DNA from: Pseudozyma flocculosa PF-1
Lineage: Eukaryota; Basidiomycota; Ustilaginomycetes; Ustilaginales; Ustilaginaceae
Assembly (NCBI RefSeq): GCF_000417875.1
Contig: NW_006920872.1
Coordinates: forward strand, 168,197-232,196
Length of the DNA stretch: 64,000 bases
Direction of reading: 5' to 3'
Made by a program: the position numbers and the translations under genes. Every line of letters begins with the position of its first letter. The stretch's first letter is position 1. Shown here in pieces: positions 20,990 to 31,887 of this stretch. A model generated the notes under the pieces. The model saw only the letters and a program-made list of their open reading frames with translations, did not search any database and was not told where the DNA came from.

Positions 20990-23310
20990 GGCGGCGATGG
21001 GCAGCGACGGTTGGCGCGCGGCAGTCGACCGACGTGCGCGAGCGAGCGAGGCTGGACAAGGGAGGCAGGGTAAGGGAGGGCGGAAGGGAGGGGAGGGGAG
21101 GGGAGGGAGCGGGGTTCCTGACGCCTTGACCCGCCGAACGACGGACAAAGGCAGGCCCGTTATATACACGTTGCGGAGAGCAGACTATTACTGGCGGAGC
21201 TCTTCTTCCGACGTCGGTGGCCGGTGATGGAAATGGCCGCGATTTCGAGATGCCAGGCGTGTGTGACGCTGCGACGCTGCGACGCTGCTTTGCCACCCAC
21301 CGCAGCTCGATGGGTGCAGGCAAGCGAGCAGGTCGGCGCCATCCATGAGCGAAGCAACAAAAAAGTCAGGGGGGCGGGTAAGGGTAGGTCGACCACGCTA
21401 CTGTACCGCACCACCTCGTCGTTCGTCTGGCCCCGTCCTCGACTCGACTCGACTCGACTCGGCTGTCACCGAAGCCATGAAGACGACCACCACGGCGATG
21501 CCATGCTGCTTGCTTGCGCCAAGAAAAACTCGCCCAACCGAAAAGCGTCGGGTGAGCTTCCGATGGTTGGCTACGGGCGGTTGTCGGTGCGGGCGTGGTC
21601 TGCTCAGTCCCGAGACGTGCCTCTGCTCTGTGTCTCGCCACCGCGCAAGGGTACTGGAGGGGAGGAGGCCTGGGCCGGGAGCGAGGCTAGGGCACGCACG
21701 GCGGAGGGGTCGGTGCGGTCGATCCGAAGCTCGGAGATGGCCATGCGATGGGGCCCCAACCGTATGCGTCCTGGGGCCAGGCGCATCAAGAGCCAAGACC
21801 ACCACCACCACCATCACCCCCGCACCTTCGCCTGCCCCCCGGCTGTTTGGGACTCCGCACAAACATGCACGCACACGCACACGCGCGCATGCATGCACCG
21901 CTGCTCGCACCGAGAATCGCCCTACCGAGACCGCCCCTGCGGCCGCCGCCTCGCCGGTCTGCTTTCCGTCCGTCCGCCGCCGCCGCCGCCGCCGTCATCG
22001 TCGTCGTCGTCGTCGTCGCCGTCGCCGCCGACCATCATCAGCTTGCCTGCCTGCCTGCCTGCCTTGCTTGCCTGGATCGACGAAAGAGGCAGAGAAACGT
22101 CGGGCATGATGCCGGGCATCTCTTCGGGCATGAGGGCCGTCACCGCACACACGTTACGTTGCTACCGCTCCCAAAGGGGAAACATCGGACGAACAGACGA
22201 TGAAGCGGCCATCGCGTCCCTCCTTTCGCCCCAGGTACCGGACGTACCGGTAGCTGCGCCCTCGGAACGTCGGAGGCCGGGCGGGTCGGTCACTTCGGAA
22301 GATCTGGCACCTGTACCTGTCTATCTCTCCGAGAGGATGCATCCCCACCTACAAGTCGACGCGTACAGTCTGTCTCCTCTTCCCCACACCCCGCGCTACA
22401 GTATTCCTCAACTTCATCCATGTGACGGTCTCTGATTGTCTTTCGCACCTTCATCGATCCGACAAGCACGACAAACGACGGCAAAAGAGGGGCTTGAGAG
22501 ATTGTCGTTGGCAGCAGCAACACGAATGGGTTCGTCGGGCGGTCGAGTCGGGTCTGCCGCGCGCCTTTTTCTTCGGAAGATTTGCCGACTGACCGGTTCG
22601 ATTCCGACGACGACGACGACGACGACGTGGGCAGGCAGATCGAGCTCAACTCGACCCAACGGGCCAGTAGTTCGAGTTCGAGGTTCGTGTCGGACAAGCC
22701 GATGCCCTGCACCGCCCCGCCCCGCCCCGCCTTGCCCTTCTGTGCTTGGCTTTGGCCGTGCATGCGCATCATCACACGCACGCACGGAGAGACAGACCGA
22801 CGGACGGTGTCGGAAGTCGTCGTTCCGAAGTACCGTCCCGTCCCCATCACCCCACGCACACACACACGTACGGGCAGCGGGCTCCGTCCATGGCAAATCC
22901 CCACATGGCAGGCAGGCATAGCACCGGTCCCATCGTCCGCTCGCATCGTCGCTGGTCCGCAAGGCCGTTGCCACGTTGTTGGATCCGCAGCCCACGCCGT
23001 CGTACTGCATCGCACCTCCAGACAAAAGACGCAAGAGAGCGATGGGTACAGATGACGGAGCGAACGGACGTCGCCCTGCTCCAGGTCTGCTTCCTTCCAT
23101 TGAACGGCCAAGTAGAGGGACAAAAGATGAGAATGAAAGGGGAGGCTAGGGGGTATCAACACTGCTGGTTCGGAAACATACACAAGGAGGGGCCCAGGGC
23201 GCCAGTCGAATGGCGGAACGGGGGCCAGCAGCACCGCGTGGCGGGAAGCGATCGTCGAGGTCCTGGTCGGATCACGGCGCAACCTGATCACGACGACGAC
23301 ATGGAATCAA
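20990..23310. other. 2.3 kb upstream region of the GH31 gene, no gene recognised
   Basis: A long intergenic stretch. It holds short tandem repeats: an 8-bp unit GACGCTGC (about 21265-21289), a 5-bp unit CTCGA (about 21438-21461), (TGCC)n near 22044-22063, and (GAC)n near 22605-22628. Translations in all frames are Arg/Pro/His-rich without family blocks. The GH31-proximal part should contain its promoter; the far end is the 3' flank of the gene ending at 23311. Confidence 0.5.
21160..21166 (-). promoter_or_regulatory. TATA box of the GH31 alpha-glucosidase gene
   Basis: TATATAA on the complement, 171 bp upstream of ATG 20989, in an otherwise GC-rich region. Position and orientation fit a core promoter with a short leader. 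Confidence 0.55.
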
Positions 23311-25755
23311 TCAGAGACCATGCACGCCCTCAAAAGCCGGCTGCTGTTGCTGCGGCTGCTGCGCCGGCTCCCGATCGCGCCACCTGCCAAACTCGGTCGG
23401 GTTCCTCGGCGAGTTGAAGCCGCCGCCCTGCTGCTGCTGCTGCTGCTGGCCGCCCGTCGAAAAGGCGGGCGACGTGACCTTGACGTTGGACGAGTGGTTC
23501 GACGATCCGGCGCTGTTGGTCTCGCCGTTGCCCGATCGCTTGTCGCGGTACGACGAGCGCTGCTTCTTCTTGCCGCCCAGCCCCAGCCCGCCGACGCCGC
23601 CGCCACCCGCGAGGAAGTCGGCCTGCTGCTGCCCTTCGCCTTGCGTCGGTGCCGCACCGTAGAGCGACGACTGGCCAGACACGGCCACCGTGCTCTCCTG
23701 CTCGTACAGGTTCGGTAGCGTCGGCACCGCGTACGACGCCACGCCGCTGGCGGATCCACCGGGCGACGGACCAGAGGGCCTCGCAAAGCCATCGGGGCCA
23801 CCATAGATGCTGCTGCCACCGCCGCCGCCATAGGGCCCGCCGTGGAGCCCCGCAGAGCTGTTCGAGCTGCGACTGCCCTGCCTCTCGTGGCGCCGCGGTC
23901 GATCGCGATAGTTTGGCTTGATTCCGCCCGCCGATGACGACGACGACGACACCGCAGCCGCGTTGTTGGTGGTGCTGCTGGCGTGCGTGCCCGGGTAGGA
24001 TCGCTGGTAGCTGCCACCCGCCGACCCGCTCCCGCCAGAGTGCTGCGAGCTGCTGCCGCCCGGCACTCCCCGCCTCACTCTGGCCCCACCGCTCCGGCTG
24101 CCGCTCTCGCTGTCGTTGCGCTTCGACCGCCTCTTGCCGAACGATAGACCCGCGATATCGGCCTCGTCTTCGGAGTGCACCTCGGTCTCCTTGACCCCCT
24201 CTTTGCCCCCGCCCCCGCCGCTGCGTTCTTCCTCTGCGTCGTCAAACTGGTCGTCGAGGATCTGCGGCGATAGGCTCGAGGGCACGCCCTGCGACAGCGT
24301 CGGAGAGAGAAAGTCGTAGCCTGACCCAGCCGTCGGCGGCGGAGCGTGGTGATAATAGTGGTGGTGGTGGACCACTCCCCCCGCAGTGTGCTCTTCGGTC
24401 ACGTAGTTGCCGCCGCCGCCGCCGCCGCCCGGTTGCCCGTCTCGGGGATAGTAGAACGTCTCGTCGCCCTCGCCATCTTCGGCCGCGGTGGCATCCTGGA
24501 AGTCGCTGAAGCCGTGCTGCTGGCCGTGGCCGTGAACATGGTCGCCGTCGTCAAAAAACTGCTGATGCCCAAAGTGGCCGTCGCTGGCGTCGTCGTAGTG
24601 GCCGTCGCGGTAGTCGTGCTGGTCGTCGTCGTGCTCCTCGGCAAAGTCAAAGCCGCCAGCGGCTGCCTCGGCCTCGGCCTCGGTCCTCCAGCGCTGTGCC
24701 GCCTTGGTCTCTTGCTGCAGCTTGAGCAGTCCGGCCTTTGCCGCTTTCCGCTCGGCCTTTCTCCTGGCCTTGGCGATGGCAGCCTCTTCCTCGGCGGCGA
24801 GCCTGGCTTCCTCTTCCTTCTGCTTTGCCTCTTCTGCCTCGGCTTCCAGTCGGAGCCTCTCAGCTTCCTCGTCCCTCTTGCGCTTCCGTTCGGCCTCGGC
24901 CTCGGCTTGAGCTTGCGCCTCGGCTTCGGCTGCTTTCGCCTTTGCCTCTTCCTCTGCTCTGGCCTTGGCTTCTGCTTCGGCCGCCTGCCTGGCCTCGGCT
25001 TCTATCGCCTCTTGCTGCTCGTTTGCGCCGCTCGGCCCGTCATTTGCCTCTGCGGGTGGGCTGGCGAGGCTGAGGTTGCGGATGGCCTGGTCGTCGAGCA
25101 TGCCGGCGTCCTCGTCTCCGCTTTCGACGCGTGCCGCCGCGGTGAGGCTGCCGTCGCTCTCTGTGCTGCTCTCGCTGAGCGTCCTGTTGTGGCGGACGTG
25201 GGCGCGGGGCGACGACGCGGACGCGGACGAGGACCTGGTGATCTCCCTGCTCTGGATCTGTCCTTTTGCGCGGCCAAAGAGGCCGCACGCCATGAGCTGG
25301 CCGACGTTGGACCAGCCCATGCCGTTGTTTTCGCGGGCGGCCCTCCTCCTGGCCCTGGCGCGGCGGCGCGAGGCCGACGAGCCCCTCGAGTCTCGCTCGA
25401 CGATGTTGCTCAGCAGCGATATGGCGTCCGAGTCGTCGTAATCGTCGCGCAGCAGGGCTTGCGTCTCTTGGGCGTTGCGGCTGGACCGTGCCGATGCGCC
25501 GGGTGCGGGTGCGGTGCGGCTGCCGCCAAAGAGGGACGCCCAGCTGCCGAGTCCGGTAGAAGGGCCGGGACGAGAGCCGCCGGCAGAGGCCGAGGTGCGC
25601 CCGTGCGATGGTGGTGATGACGATGAAGAAGAAGAAGAGGAGTTGGGCAGGCAAGCTGTGAGGGGGGTGGGGAGCGACGCCAAGAGGGCGCCTAGCCCCG
25701 ACGAGCCGGCTGCATCGTCGCCGTCGTCGTGGCCTGCGGTGGGCAGCTGCGGCAT
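23311..25755 (-). CDS. Low-complexity coiled-coil protein of unknown function, 814 aa
   Basis: Not recognised. Starting at ATG 25755 it shows a Ser-rich N-terminus with an acidic, Leu-rich motif (TQALLRDDYDDSDAISLL) and an Arg cluster followed by GMGWSNVGQLMACGLFGRAKGQ, the only part that looks like conserved globular sequence. A Glu/Ala/Lys/Arg-rich stretch of roughly 110 residues (about 250-365) is predicted to be a long coiled coil or single helix. Next come an Asp/His-rich segment, poly-Gly and poly-His runs, a basic FGKRRSKR patch, and a Gly/Ser/Gln-rich C-terminus with polyGln before TGA 23311. Single exon as read; an unseen 5' exon is possible. A TATA box lies 246 bp upstream. The composition suggests a disordered scaffold or regulatory protein, but that is inference. 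Confidence 0.7.
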   Translation of the reverse strand: MPQLPTAGHDDGDDAAGSSGLGALLASLPTPLTACLPNSSSSSSSSSPPSHGRTSASAGGSRPGPSTGLGSWASLFGGSRTAPAPGASARSSRNAQETQALLRDDYDDSDAISLLSNIVERDSRGSSASRRRARARRRAARENNGMGWSNVGQLMACGLFGRAKGQIQSREITRSSSASASSPRAHVRHNRTLSESSTESDGSLTAAARVESGDEDAGMLDDQAIRNLSLASPPAEANDGPSGANEQQEAIEAEARQAAEAEAKARAEEEAKAKAAEAEAQAQAEAEAERKRKRDEEAERLRLEAEAEEAKQKEEEARLAAEEEAAIAKARRKAERKAAKAGLLKLQQETKAAQRWRTEAEAEAAAGGFDFAEEHDDDQHDYRDGHYDDASDGHFGHQQFFDDGDHVHGHGQQHGFSDFQDATAAEDGEGDETFYYPRDGQPGGGGGGGNYVTEEHTAGGVVHHHHYYHHAPPPTAGSGYDFLSPTLSQGVPSSLSPQILDDQFDDAEEERSGGGGGKEGVKETEVHSEDEADIAGLSFGKRRSKRNDSESGSRSGGARVRRGVPGGSSSQHSGGSGSAGGSYQRSYPGTHASSTTNNAAAVSSSSSSAGGIKPNYRDRPRRHERQGSRSSNSSAGLHGGPYGGGGGSSIYGGPDGFARPSGPSPGGSASGVASYAVPTLPNLYEQESTVAVSGQSSLYGAAPTQGEGQQQADFLAGGGGVGGLGLGGKKKQRSSYRDKRSGNGETNSAGSSNHSSNVKVTSPAFSTGGQQQQQQQGGGFNSPRNPTEFGRWRDREPAQQPQQQQPAFEGVHGL

Positions 25756-27181
25756 GGTGTTGGCTGCGGCCGGTCGGCCAGCAACGGAGCGAGGCAAGTC
25801 CACAAGTCCAGACGAAGTGTGCGGACGGGCTATCGAGAAGCGGCTGAGTCCGGGCCGTGCAAAGGCTGGTGCGATCTGGTGGGTGGACCTGTTCGAGGAC
25901 CCGCGCCAACCCCCGGGAGAGGACGCGAGGCCAGGCTATGCGGCGCGTGCGTGCGTGCGTGGCGTGGTGCGTATGGGCGGGTCGTAAGTAGCGTTGGTAG
26001 TTATATAGCTTTGGCGGGTGGCGATGGTACAGAGCAGCGATGTCCGGTGCGGGGCTGGTGTTGGTGTTGGTGTTGGTGTTGGTGGTAGTGCTGCGATGGG
26101 TGTTGTTCCGAGCGAGGGACCAACAACGGCGGCTGCTGCTGCTGCTGCTGGTGCTTGCTGCTGCAGATGGCTCGGCGAATCGCGACTCCGAAGCGGCCTA
26201 GCCCAGCCCTGCCCCTACCTGCTGCCAGGCCTGCTAGGCCAGACAAGGCGTCGGGCCAAGCAAGCCGCCGCCGCCTTCGTTGCTCGCGCCCGAGATTTTG
26301 GATTGATTCCTGATTCCTGATTCCTTTGTGGGGAGCCAAACTGGGGCCCGACGCGGACCACCCGCCAGACCAACACCGAAACCTAGCCTTGCCTGGCCAG
26401 CCAGCCCGCACGTCCGCACGCCCCCGCTCGCACAGAAGCAACAAAAAAACCCAAGCAAAGTGCAAGGCCGCTGGGCCCTCGGGGAGCCAGCGCGTGAAAA
26501 AGCCGGCCAGGGCCAGGGCCAGGGCCGGGGCCAGGGGCATCGCTCCTCTTTCGCCTTTGCTATGCGCCGCGCCGTGGTCATCATCACCGTCACCGTCAGG
26601 CAGCATGCCACGCTAGCACACCCGTGTGCTACCAGGTTCGTCACGTACGTCTCAACACGGATCGTCGCCCTGCAAAAGGCGCTAGGGTTGGACACACCGA
26701 CCGCGATCAAGAGCTACGTTTTGACTTTGCTGCTGCTGGGCCGATACGACTGCATCTCGTCGTCGCAGAAACGGAGCGAGAACGACGAGACGAGTCGAGT
26801 CGAGTCACTTTGGGACCTGATGGTTTGCTATGGGATCAGAGAGGGGGAAGGTGGGAGGAGGGAGGAGGGAGGAGGGAGGGTGGTGGTGGTGTGCCGTTAA
26901 GGGTATTACATGGATGGACGGGTTCAGAGAGGGGGGGGAAAGGTGGCGCTTGCAAGGCTTCCTGACAGGTTGACAACGGCAGGGGGACATCGAGACTTCA
27001 TCACAACGCAAGGGGAGACAAGGATGACAAAACAGCCGCCACGCCGACCACGGACACGACGGTCGCGCAGGTGGCGTGCAGCGGGGACAAGCATGGACAG
27101 GTGAGGCAACCAAGGAGAAAACGAGGAACGAAAGGGGTGGACAAAAGGTGCCGCGCGGGGCGCCGCGCCCTCGTGTGCCGT
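25756..27181. other. Intergenic region, upstream of the 814-aa protein gene
   Basis: About 1.4 kb. It contains a 6-bp unit repeat (TTGGTG)n at about 26058-26083, a triple GATTCCT at 26305-26325 and CCAGGG-rich tracts at 26508-26540. The end near 27181 is the importin 3' flank. No gene recognised. Confidence 0.5.
26001..26007 (-). promoter_or_regulatory. TATA box upstream of the 814-aa protein gene
   Basis: TATATAA on the complement, 246 bp upstream of ATG 25755. It is the same heptamer as at the GH31 promoter. Confidence 0.5.
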
Positions 27182-30100
27182 CTATGCCGACGCCTTCTTG
27201 ACCATCTCGCGGGCCCACGCCGCCGTCTTGCGCGTGTCCGGGGTGTTGCCGCGGCCGCGGCCAGCCTTGATAAACTCGGCCACCCACGGCTCCTGCAGCA
27301 GCACCTTGAGCTCGCCCTTGGGGTAGGCAGAGGCCAGGTCGCCCAGCAGCCCAATGGCGCCCCGGATGAGGGCCTCGGACGCCTGCGTCAGCGCCTGCGC
27401 CTGCGCCACCAGCCCGATGAACTGGAACATGGCCTCGACGTACGGCTGCAGCTTCTCGGCCTGGCCCGACGCCACCATGCCCGACGTGACGCCCACGTAG
27501 GCCTCGGCGATGCCCTCGCGCAGGCTGTTGATGTAGTCGATCATTTCAAAATCGCTGATGTTGGGCGGCGCAATCTGGCCCGCCTGCTGCAGCACCGCCA
27601 TCGAGAGCTGCATGTACTTGTCGTAGCCGGCGCCGATGGCCATGGCGATGTCGCCAAAGCAGCTGAGGATCGGCGGCTTGACGCTGCGGTTGAGCTGCGG
27701 GCTCTGGAGGTTGGCAAACAGCGCGTTCATGAAGTCGTCGCTGTACTGGGCCGCCTGCGGTCCGAGGGCGCGGCAGATGTCGCCGATCAGGCCCACGCTG
27801 ATCGAGCACAGCTGGTACTCCTCGTGGTTGCGCAGGCCCTCGACCATAAACGGCAGGAAGGCGCCGAGGTACTTCTCGAAGTCGGCCTCGAAGGCCGTGA
27901 TGACGGCGCCGACGGCGAAGAAGGCGTCCTCGAGCACCGTCGGCTGCTTGGCGCTGTTCTGGATCAGCGTCAGCAGGTTGGTCATGATGCGGTCACCCAT
28001 CGGAAGCACCTCGCGGCCGAGGCGGCGGACGAGGGCCATGAGGACGCTGCACAGGTTGCTCTGCAGCTCGGCCCAGTTGTTGCGGTCGTCCATGTCGAGC
28101 AGCTGGTTGGCCATCTCGTTGAGCGACTGCTGGCGGTCCAGCACCTGGACCAGCACGTTGCTGACGTGCGGCAGGCAGTCGGCGGCGCTGTTGGTCACCG
28201 AGCTGGCCAGCGCCTCGTAGGCCGAGGTGCGGCTGTTGGACTCGTTGTTGGGCCGGCCGGTGGCCTGCAGCAGGCTGCCGACGATGCCCTCAAAGTAGGG
28301 CGAGAGCGGCGTGGCCCCCGTCACGGCGCCCTCCTCGTAGGGCAGCGCGTTGCTCCCGAGCTGCTCCGAGAGGTTCATGATGGCCCAGCAGCAGTTGGTG
28401 ACGATCCTCGGCTCGTCCTGCAGGCCGACGACGAGCGCCTGGATCATGCCGGCGAGGTGGACGTCGGGCTTGATGGCGTCGCAGCAGAGGTCCGAGATCC
28501 GGCCCAGCGTCCAGGCAGCCGTGTCCTTGACCGCCACGCTCTGGTCGCGCAGCATTTCGATGATTGTCGGCAGCGCCTGCTCGACGAGCGGCGCCAGCGT
28601 CTTGCTGTCGGGGCCCTCCATGATGGAGCCAAAGCACATGACGGCGGCCTCGCGGCTGTGCCAGTTCTCGTCCTTGATGTTGCTCTCGATGAAGGGGATC
28701 GCGAGGCGGACAATGTCGTCGGCGACGACCTGGGCCAAGAGGCCGACGCAGGTGCCGGCGGCCTTGGAGACGTCCCACTCGTCCTCGTCGGCGTCCTCGT
28801 CCTGGTGCTTGAGCAGGTCGAGCAGCACCGGCAGGATCTCGGGCAGCGCGATGCGGGCAAAGTTGTAGCACAGCCGCTCGGGCTCCTCGCCAAACTCCTG
28901 CGCCTCCTCGGCCTCGATCACCAGCTCGATCTCCTCGTCGCACACCGTCGACCAGAACTCGACGGCCTGCAGCGCCACCTTGGGCTCCGAATCCCGCATG
29001 CCCAGCACGGTGAGCTGTGGTGAGTCGGGGCGAGGTCAGAGGGGATTGCATGCACCCGAGGCGAGCATGGTCAGTATCCGTCGTCGTCATCACCGTCGCC
29101 GGGAAAGACAGGAGGGCAGGTGCGGAGTGGGGCGGCCGGGACACTCACGCCAAAGAGCGCCTGCTCCATGTAGAAGCGCATCTTGTCGTAGTAGAGCTGC
29201 ATGACGCGGACAAGGCACTCGTACGCGGCCACCTTGACGGTCACCTGCTGGCTCTGCGTGGCCTCGCAGACGACTTGCATAATGTAGTTGCGCTCCCCCT
29301 CGCGGTCAAAATTGGCGCGGACGAACTCGAGCGAGTTGTAGAGGGCCTGCAGCGCCGCCAGCTGGACCTCGTGCGACGTCTCCTCCTTACGGGCGCCCTG
29401 GACGACGGCCGTCAGGATCTCGTTGCTCTGCGCCGCGAGGACGTCCGAGCTCTGTGCGGTGGACGAGCGGCGGGCGGTTGGAGTGAAGGACGAGTCAGCA
29501 TCGAAGATGAGGGCTTGCGGCGACGCGGCACGGAACGGAACGGAAAGGGACGAGGGAAGGCAGGAGGCGACTTACGATGACTTCGCAGGTGAAACCGATG
29601 GCCTGGAGCGATGCCTGGCGGAGCCTGAGGTTGCCCTGGTCCGAGACGGCCTGCAGCAGCTGGGAGATGAGCTCGCTCCACATGCCCACGGGCAGCTCGA
29701 TGGCGGCGATGGCGGCCACGACCTGGGCTGCGGCGGTGCCGGCGCGGTGCTCCTGGCTGCCGAGCGAATTGAGCACCTTTGCCTTGACGTCGTTCCTCGA
29801 CTCCTGGGGCAGCGCCGTCCACCGTGCGGCATACTCCTCGACACGAGACGAGTCGCGCGCGACGAGGGCGTTTTTGACGGCGAGGCCGGCGGCGGTCCGG
29901 ATGTGAACGGGTGACGCCTCGTTGGCGAGCTCAGTGGCGAGCATCGTCACGTACTCCGGCTGCGAGGAAGGGGGCGGCAGAGTCGAGGTGAGGCGAGGGG
30001 GCAGGCGCGAGGGCAGGTCGTCAGCAACACGGTGCCATGGCCTCTCGGGTGAGCCCATCGGCCTTGGAGCCTGCGCATTTCGGCATTGATCCAACTCACG

Positions 30101-30369
30101 TAGCTGTCCCGTGCGGCCGCCTCGAGCTGCTGCTCGGCATTGGTACGGGTTGCCTGGTCTGAGAGGGGGCAGAGTCGAGTTCGGGAGGGGCAGAGGGGGT
30201 GGGTGCGCGGCATAAGCAAGAGCATACATGTCAGTCAGGCGGACATGGAGCGTCGTCCGACACCGGAAAGCCATCTGCCTGAGAGGCGAGGCGAGGCAAG
30301 GCGGGGGATCGATGACCGCCGAGACGTACCCGGCGAGAGGGTGTTGGTGAGAAGCTGGTTGGCGTCCAT
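27182..30369 (-). CDS. KAP95: Importin subunit beta-1, 5 exons, 872 aa
   Basis: The nuclear import receptor that carries the importin-alpha/cargo complex through nuclear pores and releases it on binding Ran-GTP. Exons on the complement: 30369-30330, 30158-30100, 29959-29576, 29451-29149 and 29014-27182 (TAG); all junctions keep frame and the 872 residues match the family length. HEAT-repeat signatures run throughout: [30 protein letters not shown], the acidic loop [18 protein letters not shown] that binds Ran, and CFGSIMEGP. The C-terminus ends in [14 protein letters not shown]. The first exon codes only [13 protein letters not shown] plus one base. No unusual residues were seen. Confidence 0.96.
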
Positions 30370-30902
30370 TTCGGCGGCAAATGACGGGGAGAATGCAAGG
30401 TCGAGGTTGGGCAAAGCGAGACGATCGGCGAAGTCGAAGTGAAGGAAAGAGTATGCCGAGGGGGATCAAGGAGCTGGGGTGCTACGGCGAGGCTGCAGTG
30501 CTCCCAGGTGCTGCTGGATCCCGAGTCGGCTGTCCGGTGGGTGCGAGCAGGGCTGCTATCGAGGCGCAGGAGGTCGGATCGGCACTTGTGCTGTGCTTGC
30601 TGCCTTTCTCCTTTGAAGGAAGATTTGGTCGGGTTCGCTCGCCTTTCGAGTGTGTGAGCGCAAAGCGAAGGCAGGAGGTCGGTCACGAGTCGTGTGAGCG
30701 TGTCCCGGCGTGGTGTCGTGGAGACGAGTGCGGTGGTGATGGGCGGGCGTAGGAAATGGAGGAGAGGAGGGGAAATAGGGCGGTGGTGATGGGCGGGTGC
30801 TGAGGGCGAGCTGTGTTGGTGTCGGTGTCGGTGTCGAAGGAGACGGGCGAGCAAGGCAAGGGGGGAGCGGGGCGTGGTGCGACGGCGGTCAAAAAGATGC
30901 TG

Positions 30903-30906
<4 letters not shown>

Positions 30907-30937
<31 letters not shown>
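30907..30937. repeat. (GT)n microsatellite
   Basis: About fifteen consecutive TG dinucleotides about 540 bp upstream of the importin beta-1 ATG. A likely polymorphic marker. Confidence 0.9.
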
Positions 30938-31736
30938 TGTGGCTGGGTGCCTCGGACGGGCGTGCGGGCGGGTGTTGGGCGGGGGGGGGGCTTGGTCTGT
31001 CTGGCCTGGCCTGGCTGGGCTTCGACCTGGAAGGATGCGAGAAGCTTTTTTGCGCGGGCCAGCAGGGAGGGCCAGGCCAGGCCAGGCCAGACCAGGCCTC
31101 TGTTGGACTCTCGCCCCTCTGACTGGCGTGTGTGTGCCTTTGGCTGCGCGCGTCTCTGCCGGGCCTCCTGGCCTGCCTTGGGCGGGTGATCAGGCAGAAG
31201 AGCCAGCCCAGCCCGATGATGGAAGCGGCCGGCCCATCCGGCGGGTGGGGCGAAAAATCACGAGGCGAAAAAAAGGCGAGCCAGGTCGGCCGTGTGTTGC
31301 TCTCTCCCCTCGATTTTGGCCCCCCCCCCCCCCCGGCCAATACAAAATTTCAAAGAGTGAAAAGTGGGCTCGCCGTTGCAAATCCACAGTTCAACCCGCG
31401 GGCGCACGGGTCAGTCAGGCAGGCAGGCAGGGCCAAGCCAGGAAGAAACCAAGAGGCTGCCAGGCAGACCGGCAAGGGGCAGCCAGCCAGCCTCACCGCA
31501 AGCGCAGCCCGCTCGCTGCTGGTGTTGGTGTGTTGGTCTGCCTCGATCTGGCAGGCCTCCTGCTGGCCTCCTTCTGGCCTCGCCCCGAACCAGCGCCACC
31601 GACGGCTCGCGCCTGCCTTGCCCACTTCGACTCAATCTGCCGCAGCCCCTTCCTCCCGCCTTCCCCTCGTCGATCCACAAACCCATGCCGACAGCAACAA
31701 GGCGACGGAGGTGGTGGTGAAAAGGATTGTGTTTGT

Positions 31737-31737
31737 G

Positions 31738-31770
<33 letters not shown>
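31737..31770. repeat. (GTGC)n tetranucleotide repeat
   Basis: About eight GTGC units just downstream of the EMC1 stop. Purine/pyrimidine alternation gives Z-DNA potential. Confidence 0.88.
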
Positions 31771-31771
<1 letters not shown>

Positions 31772-31887
31772 ACCTTCGATGCGCGCGCGTTCTCTATCTA
31801 CAACAACCACAGGATATCCGAGGGGCGACCAGGCCAAGGAGCACGAGGGGGGTGGCTGCCACTTCGACCGCGCCCCAGGATGAGGGA

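Larger units (their letters stand above)
30370..31887. other. 1.5 kb region between importin beta-1 (5' side) and EMC1 (3' side)
   Basis: No gene recognised. It holds microsatellites: (GT)n at about 30907-30937, C15 at 31320-31334 and a TGCG-type tetranucleotide at about 31737-31770. A GGCCA-rich tract runs about 31068-31100. An AT island AATACAAAATTTCAAA lies at 31339-31354, with a near-copy upstream of eIF5A. Confidence 0.55.

Noticed and set aside
22290..23291. A 333-codon frame on the complement upstream of the GH31 gene
   Set aside because: No family resemblance; overlaps microsatellites and other long frames in the same GC-rich stretch.
27071..29023. A 650-codon + strand frame opposite importin beta-1
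   Set aside because: Mirror of the HEAT-repeat coding sequence; composition dominated by Arg, His, Val and Asp.
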